Shown: piece after piece, positions 18,218 through 26,914 of the stretch
Layout of the letters: each line of letters starts with the position of its first letter
Position numbering within the stretch: the stretch's first letter is position 1
Origin: CAYLLN01 sp040901775
GTDB taxonomy: Bacteria > Planctomycetota > Planctomycetia > Pirellulales > Pirellulaceae
DNA length: 64,000 bases
NCBI GenBank assembly: GCA_040901775.1
Contig: JBBDYF010000255.1
Span: 1-64,000, forward strand
Direction: 5' to 3'
Position numbers and translations under genes: made by a program
Notes under the pieces: model-generated
Databases searched by the model: none
Told to the model about the DNA's origin: nothing
Seen by the model: the letters and a program-made list of their open reading frames with translations, nothing else

Positions 18218-19000
18218 ATGCTGCTCTCCTCTCTGTGCGATTTTCTCGAACGCTTGGCCCCGGCCGCGCTCGCTGCCGAGTGGGACAACGTGGGCCTCTT
18301 GGTCGGCGATCGCTCGCAGCCGGTCGAGCGGGTGCTGACCTGCCTGACCATTACCCCCGCCGTCGCGGCCGAGGCGATTCGCGAGCACGCCGGGCTGATC
18401 GTGACGCATCACCCGCTTCCGTTTCGCCCGCTCAAGAGGTTGACGACCGACGAGCCGACCGGCCGCCTGCTGTGGAGCCTGATCCGGGCCGGCGTGGCGA
18501 TCTATAGCCCGCACACGGCTTTCGATTCGGCCGCGGCGGGGATCAACCAGCAACTGGCCGTGGGGATTGGCCTGGCCGGAATCGCGCCGCTGGTCGAGGC
18601 GGTAGCCGGCTTGGGCGTCGGTCGGCAGGGGGAATTGCCGCAGCCGGTGGCGCTGGCCGAAGTGGCTGCCCGGCTGAAGCAGTTTCTGGGGATTGCCGGG
18701 CTGCACCTGGTGGGCGATCCCGCGCGTTTAATCGAGCGGGTCGGCATCGCCTGCGGCAGCGCGGGTGATTTGCTCGACGCGGCCGTCCAAGCGGGGTGCC
18801 AGCTCTTCATCACGGGTGAGGCCCGCCTGCATACCTGTTACGAAGCCGAGGCTCGCGGCGTCAGCCTATTGCTGGCGGGCCACTATGCGAGCGAGCGGTT
18901 TGCCGCCCTGCGCCTGGCCGAAACCCTCGCTGCGGAGTTCCCCACCCTCACCGTCTGGCCCAGCCGCGACGAGCGCGACCCGCTTGTCTGGGTGTCGTAA
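18218..19000 (+). CDS. NIF3/YbgI-type dinuclear metal-centre protein
   Basis: A 260-residue member of the Nif3/DUF34 family. Signature blocks: AAEWDNVGLLVG at the N-terminus; VTHHPLPFRPLKRL (metal-binding His pair); IYSPHTAFDSAAAGINQQLA (His and Asp ligands); a C-terminal ITGEARLHTCYEAEARGVSLLLAGHYASE carrying the last His and Glu. The family is toroidal hexameric and binds two metals; a GTP cyclohydrolase I role has been suggested for some members but is not established. Start ATG 18218 lies 2 bp after the LptC-like stop, so it is cotranscribed with the kds/lptC block, which is an unusual partner. An in-frame longer ORF upstream is an artefact. Confidence 0.92.
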   Translation: MLLSSLCDFLERLAPAALAAEWDNVGLLVGDRSQPVERVLTCLTITPAVAAEAIREHAGLIVTHHPLPFRPLKRLTTDEPTGRLLWSLIRAGVAIYSPHTAFDSAAAGINQQLAVGIGLAGIAPLVEAVAGLGVGRQGELPQPVALAEVAARLKQFLGIAGLHLVGDPARLIERVGIACGSAGDLLDAAVQAGCQLFITGEARLHTCYEAEARGVSLLLAGHYASERFAALRLAETLAAEFPTLTVWPSRDERDPLVWVS

Positions 19001-19079
19001 AGCGTTTTGCCGGATGGTCTTAGGATATGGACTATCGGTTCCGCCTCCGGCGGATGCCGGAATTACGGCAATACATGAG

Positions 19080-19107
19080 TTGACATAATCTTACGAATTG
19101 ACATAAT
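19080..19107 (+). promoter_or_regulatory. Putative sigma-70-type promoter for the AAA ATPase gene
   Basis: TTGACA at 19080-19085 and CATAAT at 19102-19107 are separated by 16 bases. The -35 sits in a direct repeat: GTTGACATAATC, then ATTGACATAATT. The predicted start of transcription is about 19114, before the ATG at 19158. Base composition is AT-richer than the surroundings. Confidence 0.5.
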
Positions 19108-19157
19108 TGTTTGCAGTGTCGTCAGAGGCGTTCATTTTTCATTTCTCAACGCGGGCT

Positions 19158-20384
19158 ATGGTCATGACGCGGGTTCTAAATCCCTTTCGGGCTGGTGCTG
19201 GTCATTCGCCACCGCATCTCGCGGGTCGAGAAAGCGAAGTGGAGCGGTTCAAGGAATTCCTTAACCAAGATGTAATTGCAAAGAACGTTATCCTGACGGG
19301 CTTGCGCGGCGTTGGAAAGACGGTGCTCATGGACGATCGTTTCAAGCCAGCGGCAGTCGATGCAGGTTGGGCATGGGCAGGTTCCGACTTTGCCGAATCC
19401 TCATTTCTCAGCGAGGAGAACGTCTGCGTCCGGCTTCTTACCGACTTGTCTGTTTACTCCGATGGCTTATCGGTAGCAAGTCGCCCGACTGGCTTTGGGT
19501 TTCTCCCTCAGCAAAGAGAGCCGCAAAAACTTTCATTTCACTTTCTAATGTCCCTGTTTCAAGGATGCCCTGGCCTGAACGTCGATAAACTGAAGATGGT
19601 GTTGGAGTTCGTATGGGCAGCGGCTCAAAAGACTGGAATTAAGGGGATCGTTTTTGCTTACGATGAGGCTCAGGTCGTTGCTGACCAGAAAGAGAAAGAA
19701 CAGTACCCGTTGGCATTGTTGCTTGAGACCTTCCAGTCGCTACAGAAAAAGGGAGCGAAGTATCTGCTGCTGCTCACCGGGTTGCCAACCTTGTTCCCGC
19801 GGCTGGTCGAATCCCGCACCTACGCAGAGCGAATGTTTACAGTCCAGGAAATTGGGCGACTATCCCCAGGGGCATCCCACGAAGCGATCGCAGTGCCGCT
19901 CAAGGGTCATCAGTGGCAATTCTCCGAACCGGCGATCAACACCATTATCAAAGCATCTGACGGCTATCCCTACTTCATTCAATTCATTTGCCGGGCAGCG
20001 CTCGATAACATAATTCAGAACCAGCAACCGCAAGAAATACCGATCGAACCAATTATCAGGCAACTGGATTCCGATTTCTTCGCGGGCAGGTGGGAGAACC
20101 TAACGGATCGCCAGCGAGACTTGCTGTATTGCGTTGCCCAGCTCAAAGTCGATGACGCGGAGTTCACGATTCCTGAAATTGCCAGTCAGTCAAAGAACAC
20201 GACGAGGCCGATTAAACCATTTTTGCCCAACGACATAAGCCAGATGTTGCCGCGCTTGATCGACAAAGGGCTCATTTATAAAAACCGCTATGGAAAGTAC
20301 TCGTTCGCCGTGCCCCTGATGGGTCGCTTCGTGAATCGGAAATACGAATCCTCGCCGATCCAACAAACGCTGTTCGAGGACTGA
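19158..20384 (+). CDS. AAA+/STAND-like ATPase, function unknown
   Basis: About 408 residues from ATG 19158 (ATG 19164 and a TTG at 19107 are alternatives; the promoter favours the two ATGs). Walker A is GLRGVGKT (about residue 48), Walker B is IVFAYDEAQ, and a sensor-like LLLTGLPTLFPRL follows. The C-terminal part has winged-helix-like sequence (PRLIDKGLIYKNRYGKYSFAVPLMG). This organisation (ORC/CDC6-like AAA plus winged helix, one gene) is found in archaeal-type ATPases that often travel with mobile elements. The gene is noticeably AT-richer (close to 50% GC by eye) and uses different codons from its neighbours, suggesting horizontal transfer. No partner gene is present. It might be a defence or regulatory ATPase, but nothing seen here fixes the function. 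Confidence 0.7.
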   Translation: MVMTRVLNPFRAGAGHSPPHLAGRESEVERFKEFLNQDVIAKNVILTGLRGVGKTVLMDDRFKPAAVDAGWAWAGSDFAESSFLSEENVCVRLLTDLSVYSDGLSVASRPTGFGFLPQQREPQKLSFHFLMSLFQGCPGLNVDKLKMVLEFVWAAAQKTGIKGIVFAYDEAQVVADQKEKEQYPLALLLETFQSLQKKGAKYLLLLTGLPTLFPRLVESRTYAERMFTVQEIGRLSPGASHEAIAVPLKGHQWQFSEPAINTIIKASDGYPYFIQFICRAALDNIIQNQQPQEIPIEPIIRQLDSDFFAGRWENLTDRQRDLLYCVAQLKVDDAEFTIPEIASQSKNTTRPIKPFLPNDISQMLPRLIDKGLIYKNRYGKYSFAVPLMGRFVNRKYESSPIQQTLFED

Positions 20385-20406
20385 GGCTGATCGGCGAACC
20401 GAAGTC

Positions 20407-21714
20407 CTACTTCGGCGCTCGCACGTCTTGCGGGCGGCGGGCCGTGTTGGCTTTGGCCCCAGGCTTGCCGAGCATCGTCGCCAGTTCAGCGGCCACCTTC
20501 GCCTGCACCTCTTTGGCGGTGCCGGTCAGCAGGGCCCGCACCGTGCCGTCGGGGTTGACGACGACCGCGGCGGGCAACTGCGTCACCCGCAAGGCCGAGC
20601 TGGCTCGCCCCTTCGGGTCGAGCGCGACGGCGCTGGCCAGCGGGCTTTCGTCGATGAACCGCCGCACCGCTCCCGGCTCTTCGCCGACGTTGACCGCGTA
20701 AAAGTCGATTCCCTGCTCCTGACTCGCTTTGACGAACTGCGAGACGGCCGCCATGTCGGCCACGCTCGGCGTACACCAGGTGGCCCAAAAAATGAGCACC
20801 ATCCCCCGCGGGTGCGCGGCGGCCGACAGGTCGAGCGAGCCGCCGTCGAGCTGCGTGAGTTGCATCTTCGGCAGCGGCTGGCCGATCCGAGCCGCCGGAT
20901 CGTCGCCGCTCAGGGCATCGTAAATGTCGTTCACGCGGCGGGCCTCGCGCGGCAGGGCCAGGGCGAACGGATCGCGCTGGAACTTCGCATTCAACTGCCA
21001 GGCGAAGCGGGCGGTATGCACCAGTTCGTAACAGTCGTCCTCGCTGGTCGGCACCGCGGCGGTGCGGACGAACTGCACGAGCAGCGGGTCCCCCTCGGCG
21101 GCGAACCACAGCTCGACCTGGGCCCCCGACCATTCCAGTTCAAATCGGTGGCACGGCTGACCCGCCAGTTTCGCCACGCCGTGATACACGATCCCGCTCG
21201 CCTGCGCGTGGACGTACTGGCCGACATTGGGCTGCAACAGAATGTCGATCGCCGAGCCGGCCAGGCTTTGAGCCAGCATCTGATTGCTTTCGAGGCTGGC
21301 CTGCGGCGTTCCCACCGCATGTTGCGAATAGAGTCCCTGGGCGACGAGCAGCGTCGTCACCTGTTGGCCGTCATTGACGCACACCAGTTGCGGCGACTTG
21401 GCGTCGGCCGCTTGCACCTCGATCCGGTGCTTCTTTCCTTGGCTGACGAGGCGATAGTTGCTCTGGCCAGCCTGGCCGGGAGCGTCGCCGCTCGCCTGCC
21501 ACTTCGATTCGACCGTAAGAACGTAGTTCTCGGCCTGGCCCAAAAACTGCAATGCTTGGCCGACGACGGCATTCAGCTTGGCCGCGCCGGCAGCCGAATC
21601 TGCGGCGCTGGCTTGTGCCTTGGGGGTCGCGATGATCTGGGCAGTTGCCGGCGTGGCGAGCAATCCAACCAGGGCCAAAGAAACGAGGGCCAAAGAAAGA
21701 AGCGGGCGGTTCAT
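20407..21714 (-). CDS. Exported DUF2092-type plus TlpA-like thioredoxin-fold protein with CxxS site
   Basis: A 435-residue exported protein. ATG (complement 21712-21714) starts a signal peptide cleaved near ATAQ. Residues about 50-285 look like a DUF2092-type lipoprotein-carrier fold (QALQFLGQAENYVLTVESKWQASG; HRFELEWSGAQVELWF). The C-terminal part (about 295-415) is a TlpA/AhpC-type redoxin domain: GMVLIFWATWCTPS, then YAVNVGEE and LPAAVVVNPDGTV. The usual CxxC of TlpA is C-T-P-S here, so only one redox Cys remains, which changes the chemistry from disulfide exchange to mono-thiol or to binding only. Probably periplasmic. The next gene on this strand lies 70 bp upstream and may be cotranscribed. 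Confidence 0.8.
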   Translation of the reverse strand: MNRPLLSLALVSLALVGLLATPATAQIIATPKAQASAADSAAGAAKLNAVVGQALQFLGQAENYVLTVESKWQASGDAPGQAGQSNYRLVSQGKKHRIEVQAADAKSPQLVCVNDGQQVTTLLVAQGLYSQHAVGTPQASLESNQMLAQSLAGSAIDILLQPNVGQYVHAQASGIVYHGVAKLAGQPCHRFELEWSGAQVELWFAAEGDPLLVQFVRTAAVPTSEDDCYELVHTARFAWQLNAKFQRDPFALALPREARRVNDIYDALSGDDPAARIGQPLPKMQLTQLDGGSLDLSAAAHPRGMVLIFWATWCTPSVADMAAVSQFVKASQEQGIDFYAVNVGEEPGAVRRFIDESPLASAVALDPKGRASSALRVTQLPAAVVVNPDGTVRALLTGTAKEVQAKVAAELATMLGKPGAKANTARRPQDVRAPK

Positions 21715-21784
21715 ATCGTCATCCTTGAGCGGGTTCAAACCTGGGTAAGGAAGTGGCAGCCGCAACTTCGGCATTTCGTGCTTG

Positions 21785-23707
21785 CTAATACAGTTCGCTT
21801 TCCAACGCATCGGCCAGTTGCCGGAGGTGGACGACGTGCCCGCGAAGCGCAGCCGAGCCGCTCCGTAGCGAGGCGCTGAACACCGCCTGCACGCGAGCGT
21901 CGAGCGAGTCGGTCGTCGCCGACAACTGGCCGATCTGCCGCTGCAAGCCGGCAGCCTGCCGGCGAATGGTATCGGGAGGCGTGCGGCCGTCCTGCTGCAA
22001 GGCTTGCAGCGTGCTCAGGTAGTCGTCGAGCTGGTTGCAATATTGCATTAGGGCCGCGTGCTCGTTGTAGCGGACAAAGGGGGGCAGCGTCTCGCGATAT
22101 TGGCGGACCACGCCGCTCATCGTTTCGAGCTGGCGGGCCACCTGCGTACTCGCGGAACCCGTGCCGGGCGTCAGATCTTCGCTCGCCACCGCTTCTTTCA
22201 ATATCCGCTCGACCTCGTTCAGCGTGTCGCCGACGGGGGACAGGCGGGGCGGGTTCAACAAATTGCGGCGGGTGACGATCTGGCCCCAACTGCCGTAGGC
22301 CCGCTGATAGTCGGCGACCATCGACGTCAGCGTGTCGAGCAGCGCGGAGGCCGGCTGGTTCTCTTGTGTTTGCTGCCGCAGCTCTAAGAGGCGGCTGCGG
22401 ATTGCCTTCACGTCGCGCTGCACGCGGGGCACTTCGGGCACTCCAAAGACCAGCGGCTGGGTGCCGGTCAAAAACACATCGACCCGCGAGATCGACTGAT
22501 CCACCAGCGGTACCAGCGTCGGCATGGCGGGCGTGGGCCGCAGGACGGTCGATTCGCCCGTCGCCACGCCCAGCGTCTCGCCCAGTTGTTCCAGGCTGCT
22601 TTCGACGCTCGACCAGAACAGCCGGGTGAAGGCGGGGGGATTGCCCGATAGCAAGGCGGGGCCGATCCGAAGCGCCTGCTCGGCGAGGGACTGTATTTCC
22701 CACTGCAACCGCTCGCGCGAGCTGCCGCGGCGGATCGACGCGTCGAACTCGTCCAGGCGGACGGCCAGCGTGTCCAGATCGCGCAGCACCACGCCGTAGG
22801 AATACTTCTGATAGGCCTGACTGGTGAGGGACTGGATGATCGAATCGACCCCGCGCGAGGCCGATTCAGTTTGCGCCAGCAGCGTCTGGGCCGTCTTGCC
22901 CAGCGCGGGACCGGGCGTGGGCCGCGCGGCGGTCGTCGGTGGGTAAATCGCCGTGTTCGCTTCGTCCAGCAGGGCGCTGATCCGCCGCACGATGCCGCCG
23001 GCCGACGGCGCGGTGCCCGACGGGTGGTTCAGCGTCGTTTGCAGGGCGTGAAACGAGTGATCGACGTTTTGCAGGGCCAGCGCGGCGTCGGTCGGGCGAT
23101 ACGCGGTGACCGCCACGATCCGCCGCAGCCGATCGGCGGCGTCGTACAGGGCTTTCGCCTTCAGGCTCGCCTGCCCCCCCTGCAACGTGCCGCCGATTTC
23201 AAAATCGATCGTGTCGATCAAGAGCCGCCCGGCGGTGACCAGCCGTTGGGCGACGTCGGTCGCGGTGGGGCCGGCGGGGATGGTGCCGCTGTCCGCCTGG
23301 TTGTATTCGAGCAGTATCTCGCGCGCCAACACGAAGCGGTCGTTGTGCAGCACGGCCAGACGGTTGGTCCAGCGGCGCATTTCGGCCGATGTCGGCTCCT
23401 GCCAGGTGACTCCTTGCAAGGTCTCCAGAATGAAGCCTTGCGCGTCGCGCCCCTTCTGGATGTAGGCCTCGTCCGAACCGAGGATCCAGGCCTGCACGTC
23501 GAGCGGCGACATGCCGTTGTCCATCAACTGCACCCAGGCCGACAGCTCGGCGCCCGCTTCGCGTCCCAGGTAGTCGCGATACCAGCCCCGGATTTGCGTT
23601 TCGTGGGCGCGGAGTAGGCCCTGCGCCCGCGGGTACTGGGCGAGCAGCGTATCCGAGCAGAGCGCGCCAGCGGCGCAAAGGGCCACAAACCAAGCGATCC
23701 GTCGCAT
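21785..23707 (-). CDS. Exported DUF4214-like protein
   Basis: About 640 residues from an ATG with signal peptide (IAWFVALCAAGALC). The N-terminal 60 residues after the signal match the DUF4214 pattern: IRGWYRDYLGREAGAELSAW, then VQLMDNGMSPLDVQAWILGSDEAYIQ (cf. Y-x-x-x-LGR-D and S-D-E-Y). DUF4214 was first noted in phycobilisome-linker-like and exported adhesion-type proteins. The remaining 500 residues are helix-rich with many Arg/Leu heptads (for example RLDEFDASIRRG), suggesting long coiled or helical-bundle structure. No enzyme motif. Planctomycetes carry several such proteins, expected at the cell surface. Confidence 0.7.
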   Translation of the reverse strand: MRRIAWFVALCAAGALCSDTLLAQYPRAQGLLRAHETQIRGWYRDYLGREAGAELSAWVQLMDNGMSPLDVQAWILGSDEAYIQKGRDAQGFILETLQGVTWQEPTSAEMRRWTNRLAVLHNDRFVLAREILLEYNQADSGTIPAGPTATDVAQRLVTAGRLLIDTIDFEIGGTLQGGQASLKAKALYDAADRLRRIVAVTAYRPTDAALALQNVDHSFHALQTTLNHPSGTAPSAGGIVRRISALLDEANTAIYPPTTAARPTPGPALGKTAQTLLAQTESASRGVDSIIQSLTSQAYQKYSYGVVLRDLDTLAVRLDEFDASIRRGSSRERLQWEIQSLAEQALRIGPALLSGNPPAFTRLFWSSVESSLEQLGETLGVATGESTVLRPTPAMPTLVPLVDQSISRVDVFLTGTQPLVFGVPEVPRVQRDVKAIRSRLLELRQQTQENQPASALLDTLTSMVADYQRAYGSWGQIVTRRNLLNPPRLSPVGDTLNEVERILKEAVASEDLTPGTGSASTQVARQLETMSGVVRQYRETLPPFVRYNEHAALMQYCNQLDDYLSTLQALQQDGRTPPDTIRRQAAGLQRQIGQLSATTDSLDARVQAVFSASLRSGSAALRGHVVHLRQLADALESELY

Positions 23708-23937
23708 GAGAGCATCCTTCGGAGAAGAACCGGTCGAACGGCGACCTGACACGCCCCGTTGTAGCCCGAAGGGGCCGCGGCCGGCAACAGCGAAAAGCCC
23801 GGGCCGCGGGGGCGGGGGGCGTTTCCAGAATGGGAGGTACGATCTGGGAAGGGGTTATGTTATTGGTGTTGAAAGGTAAGGCGTGGGGTTTTGGGTAACC
23901 CAGGAAAAGTTATGTCGAGGCGGCGGCTGCCCAAGCA

Positions 23938-25443
23938 CTAAGCCCCTCGGTCTCCAGCCGCATCGCCCAAAGCCGGGCCACCTTCGGCCGGCTTATCTTC
24001 GGCCGGCTTGTCTTCGGCCGGCTTATCTTCGGCTGGTTCTTCCGCGGCCGGGTCGGTCGCCGGTTTCTGGCGCAAATCGGGCTGGCCGGTCGGGTCGGTG
24101 TCTTGCGCCTCGCCGCTCGCTGGCGACCGGTTCGACTGGGAATCTTCCGCCGGGGTCAAGTCGTCGGCTGCGGGCTTGGGCGGGGTAGGAATCCGCTTCG
24201 ACTCGATCAGCCTGCGTGTCGTGGTGGTGCTGGGAGGAAGGTAGATCGGGGCCTCGAAGCTGGTCGTGGGGCCTTCGTAGCGGATGGCATCGTACGAGCC
24301 ATTGAGGGGAACTCGCATGGTCACGGTGCGGGGGACCGTGCGGTTCGTCTGGTAGGCGACCCACTTGGCGACGGTGCGGGGAACCTGCACGGCGCTCGTT
24401 TCGGTCACGTACCGGCAAACCCGCACCGGCGTTTCTTCCACCACCTCTTCATACTCGATCCGCTGCACGGTGTACGGCACCTGGCGGACGTGCTCTTCAA
24501 CTTCGTATCGCACGGTCTGCACCGGCACCTTGTACGTGATCCGCTCGGTCACGGGGCGCTGGACGGTCACCGGCACCTCGCGCACCTCTTCAGTTTGTTC
24601 GATCCGGCAGACCTGCACGGGAACCTGCTGGTTGACGACTTCGTCCTGATACCGCATCACGGTCGTCGGCACCTGCTGGGTCACCGTGGTCGGCAGGTAG
24701 CTGGTGACGGGAACCTGCTGGGCGACGACGTTGGGCACGTAGGCGGTCGTCGGGCGCAGCACCCCCGGCCCGGTTTGCGGCACCCAGTGCAAGCCGCCGC
24801 GCTGCTGCACCAACTGGCCCGTCACCGGGTCGGCCAGATAACCCCGCGGCACCCACGTCAAACGGTTCCGCGTGCGGCCCGGCACATACTGCATGCTCGT
24901 CTGCACGCTCCCCTGATCGACGAGCTGCGTTTGCAGGCTCGTCACCGGCTGGTACGCCGTGTACGACTGCTGCTGCATCACCGTCTCTTGCACGGGGCGG
25001 CGGACGACGTACGACTGGTCGCGATATTGCGTTTCGACGACGGGCTTGTTCACCAGATACCGCTCTTGCCGCAGCTCGGTCTCGTTGACGTACGAGACCT
25101 TGTCGTAGCTCTCTTCGCGATACGACGTTTCATGGACGGGCCGCCGCACCGTGTACCGTTCTTCGCGGGTGGCCGTTTCAGTCACCGGCTTGGCCACCGT
25201 GTATGTCCGCTGCCGAGTTTCGGTGGTCCACTCGGGCCGCTGTGTGGTGACCTGCCGCTCCTCCATCACCGTCTCGTACTCGAGGCGATAGGTGGTCACC
25301 GGCACTTGGTCGTACACCGTTTTATGAACGATGCGATAGGCCGAGCAGGAGCAGTCCTGCGCCGCCAGCGGTTCGGTCGTCAGGGCCAGGCCTGGCGCAA
25401 CGACTGCGCCCAGGGCAACAAGAAAACGCAAAGTGACTTTCAT
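23938..25443 (-). CDS. Tyr/Val/Thr-rich repeat exported protein (YTV-like)
   Basis: A 501-residue exported protein. ATG (complement 25441-25443) begins a signal peptide ending near PLAAQDCSC. Most of the mature chain is a succession of short beta repeats of the form xVPVTxYxxxTxTxxVPxT and R-P-V-x-E-T-x-x-R-E-E-x-Y, rich in Tyr, Val, Thr, Arg and Glu, ending with an acidic Pro/Ala tail made of a perfect 15-bp (EDKPA) repeat. I recall a planctomycete cell-wall protein group with Tyr-Thr-Val-rich repeats reported in Rhodopirellula; this fits that type, though I could not verify it. A structural surface function is inferred, not proven. The stop is at the end of the EDKPA repeats, so strain differences in length would be unsurprising. 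Confidence 0.75.
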   Translation of the reverse strand: MKVTLRFLVALGAVVAPGLALTTEPLAAQDCSCSAYRIVHKTVYDQVPVTTYRLEYETVMEERQVTTQRPEWTTETRQRTYTVAKPVTETATREERYTVRRPVHETSYREESYDKVSYVNETELRQERYLVNKPVVETQYRDQSYVVRRPVQETVMQQQSYTAYQPVTSLQTQLVDQGSVQTSMQYVPGRTRNRLTWVPRGYLADPVTGQLVQQRGGLHWVPQTGPGVLRPTTAYVPNVVAQQVPVTSYLPTTVTQQVPTTVMRYQDEVVNQQVPVQVCRIEQTEEVREVPVTVQRPVTERITYKVPVQTVRYEVEEHVRQVPYTVQRIEYEEVVEETPVRVCRYVTETSAVQVPRTVAKWVAYQTNRTVPRTVTMRVPLNGSYDAIRYEGPTTSFEAPIYLPPSTTTTRRLIESKRIPTPPKPAADDLTPAEDSQSNRSPASGEAQDTDPTGQPDLRQKPATDPAAEEPAEDKPAEDKPAEDKPAEGGPALGDAAGDRGA

Positions 25444-25991
25444 AACGCTTCTCACACTCACCAGAGATGCTGTTCTCACACGCTGCCGGGGAACCGAGCG
25501 TCCTGCTCGCCGCAGCTCAAAGCACCGCAACCGCGCATCGCTTGCGCCGCGCTACTGCTCACAAATTTGCCGGACAACCAGCACTTACGCAAATGGATTC
25601 TTGCCCCCCGCGATGATGTTTCCACACTAACCGCTGAAAGCACACATGCTTACGTCGCGAAAGATTGTTTGAAGTTTTTTTTCGATCCAGCCGACAACGA
25701 TATTCCCTTGTTCGGTCGAACCGATTGCCCTGCTATCACTTGCGCTCATGTCTTGCGCACTCGCCGCAATCGTCATAAACAGACCAGCTTGCTGGCCACT
25801 GCCAAACAGGTGCGGCAACCATTGTTCGCCGCGCGGCGGCGGGGGTCAAATCCGACACAAGTGGCGATGCGATTCTTGAGCCAAAGTGTTCGGCCGGGTA
25901 CCAAAAAAATCTCCTTGCGCCCTTGCGCTGCTTTGCGCCTTGGCGTTTGAATAGTTTGGCGAGACGGCTCGGCAGATGACTGACGAGCCGA
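25444..25991. other. Gene-poor region, no convincing gene
   Basis: About 550 bp upstream of the YTV-type gene. It contains a stretch of CTTGCGCCCTTGCGCTGC-type sequence (25914-25946) like the arm at 40051-40096. I see nothing else that I can name. Promoters for the minus-strand gene must lie in its left part. Confidence 0.35.
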
Positions 25992-26123
25992 GTTTCGCTA
26001 ATCGCTGTTCGCTTTTTTTGACAGAGCTGGTTTCGCTAATCACTTGCAACCCGTTGGAAATGCTGCACTTGCGCCCTGATTAGCGAAACGCGAAACCCAT
26101 TTTACTGATCGAACCGATCAGCG
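25992..26123. repeat. Palindromic cluster of GTTTCGCTAATC sites
   Basis: GTTTCGCTAATC occurs at 25992-26003 and as GTTTCGCTAATCA at 26030-26042; its reverse complement TGATTAGCGAAAC lies at 26077-26089 and a diverged GATCAGCGAAAC near 26117-26128. Arms at 26030 and 26077 form a 13-bp inverted repeat with a 34-base spacer. The cluster lies in a gene-free stretch and resembles a multi-site protein-binding or recombination region. Confidence 0.55.
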
Positions 26124-26314
26124 AAACGAGCATTCGGCGCGTCCCGTTCAGCCGCGAGCAAAGCCGGGATTGCCGAAGGGCGGAGCCGCTATTACCGATC
26201 TACCACGTTGCCAAAGACACGTTGCCAAAGAGCCGCCGCGGAATCGACGGCAATTCTATACAGACTTGCGCTACTGTCAAGAGAGTCACCGCATCTGGTA
26301 GCCCGCCGCCCGCG

Positions 26315-26334
26315 ACCTACCACCGGTGGTAGGT
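26315..26334. repeat. 20-bp perfect palindrome ACCTACCACCGGTGGTAGGT
   Basis: Perfect two-fold symmetric sequence, in a gene-free stretch just downstream of the TPR remnant's end. It could be an operator or a cruciform-forming hairpin. Confidence 0.55.
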
Positions 26335-26377
26335 GAGGTGAATCGGTACTCGGCTCCGGCCATACGGGCGTGCCTTG

Positions 26378-26578
26378 TCAGGTTGGACCGGGGTTCGCCC
26401 GCCGCTTGGCCAGCAACGCCAGCGTAAACTTCAGATTGCTCTGCGCCGTGGCCCAATCAAGCGGTACGCGCTCGCGGGTCCACTCCTTGAGCGCTTCCCC
26501 GTAGGCCGTCGCCGATTCTTCCAGTCGCGCCGTTCCGCTCTCTCGCTGGCCAAGGCTTAAAAGCGCGTTGCCCAGAAT
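26378..26578 (-). pseudogene. C-terminal remnant of a TPR protein
   Basis: Reading the minus strand upstream from the TGA (complement 26378-26380) gives LGNALLSLGQRESGTARLEE, then a second repeat SATAYGEALKEWTRERVPLD that runs on into WATAQSNL. This is the repeat of a well-known tetratricopeptide family (x-L-G-x-L-G-x-R-E-S-G-T-A-R-L-E-E-A-V-x-A-Y-x-x-A-L-x-E-W-T-R-E-R-V-P-L-D-W-A). No start codon or N-terminal repeats remain; sequence upstream (26580-26790) is in other frames (for example DGGKAMLQKLTAGAQV). The remnant is therefore a broken gene. It is not in a normal reading frame with the region upstream and lies beside the palindrome at 26315. Confidence 0.75.
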
Positions 26579-26914
26579 GATTTCCGACTCGCATTCCGCA
26601 GGTGGTGGTTGGCCGGCAGGCCGCCCGGTCCAACCTGCGCGCCGGCAGTCAACTTCTGCAACATGGCCTTACCGCCATCGTAGCCATAGTCACCTGGATT
26701 TTGGCGACCATGCCGTCGAGAAGCACCTTGCCGAAGTGACCCCCGAACATCCAAAGTCCTCCGGTAATAATGGGGTCTGGCATGCCGACGAGTATAGCGA
26801 AACTTTGTATGGCGGGGGTAGAAAAAGGGCTTGACGGTGTTTTCGCATTCTTCTTTCGAGTTTAATGGTGCCAAGCCGGTTGCGTTTCTCCTTTTCGCGA
26901 AAGAACTCCCCACC

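Noticed and set aside
26375..26834. Two small plus-strand frames (61 and 88 codons)
   Set aside because: The first is antisense to a TPR remnant that reads well on the minus strand. The second has no family pattern.
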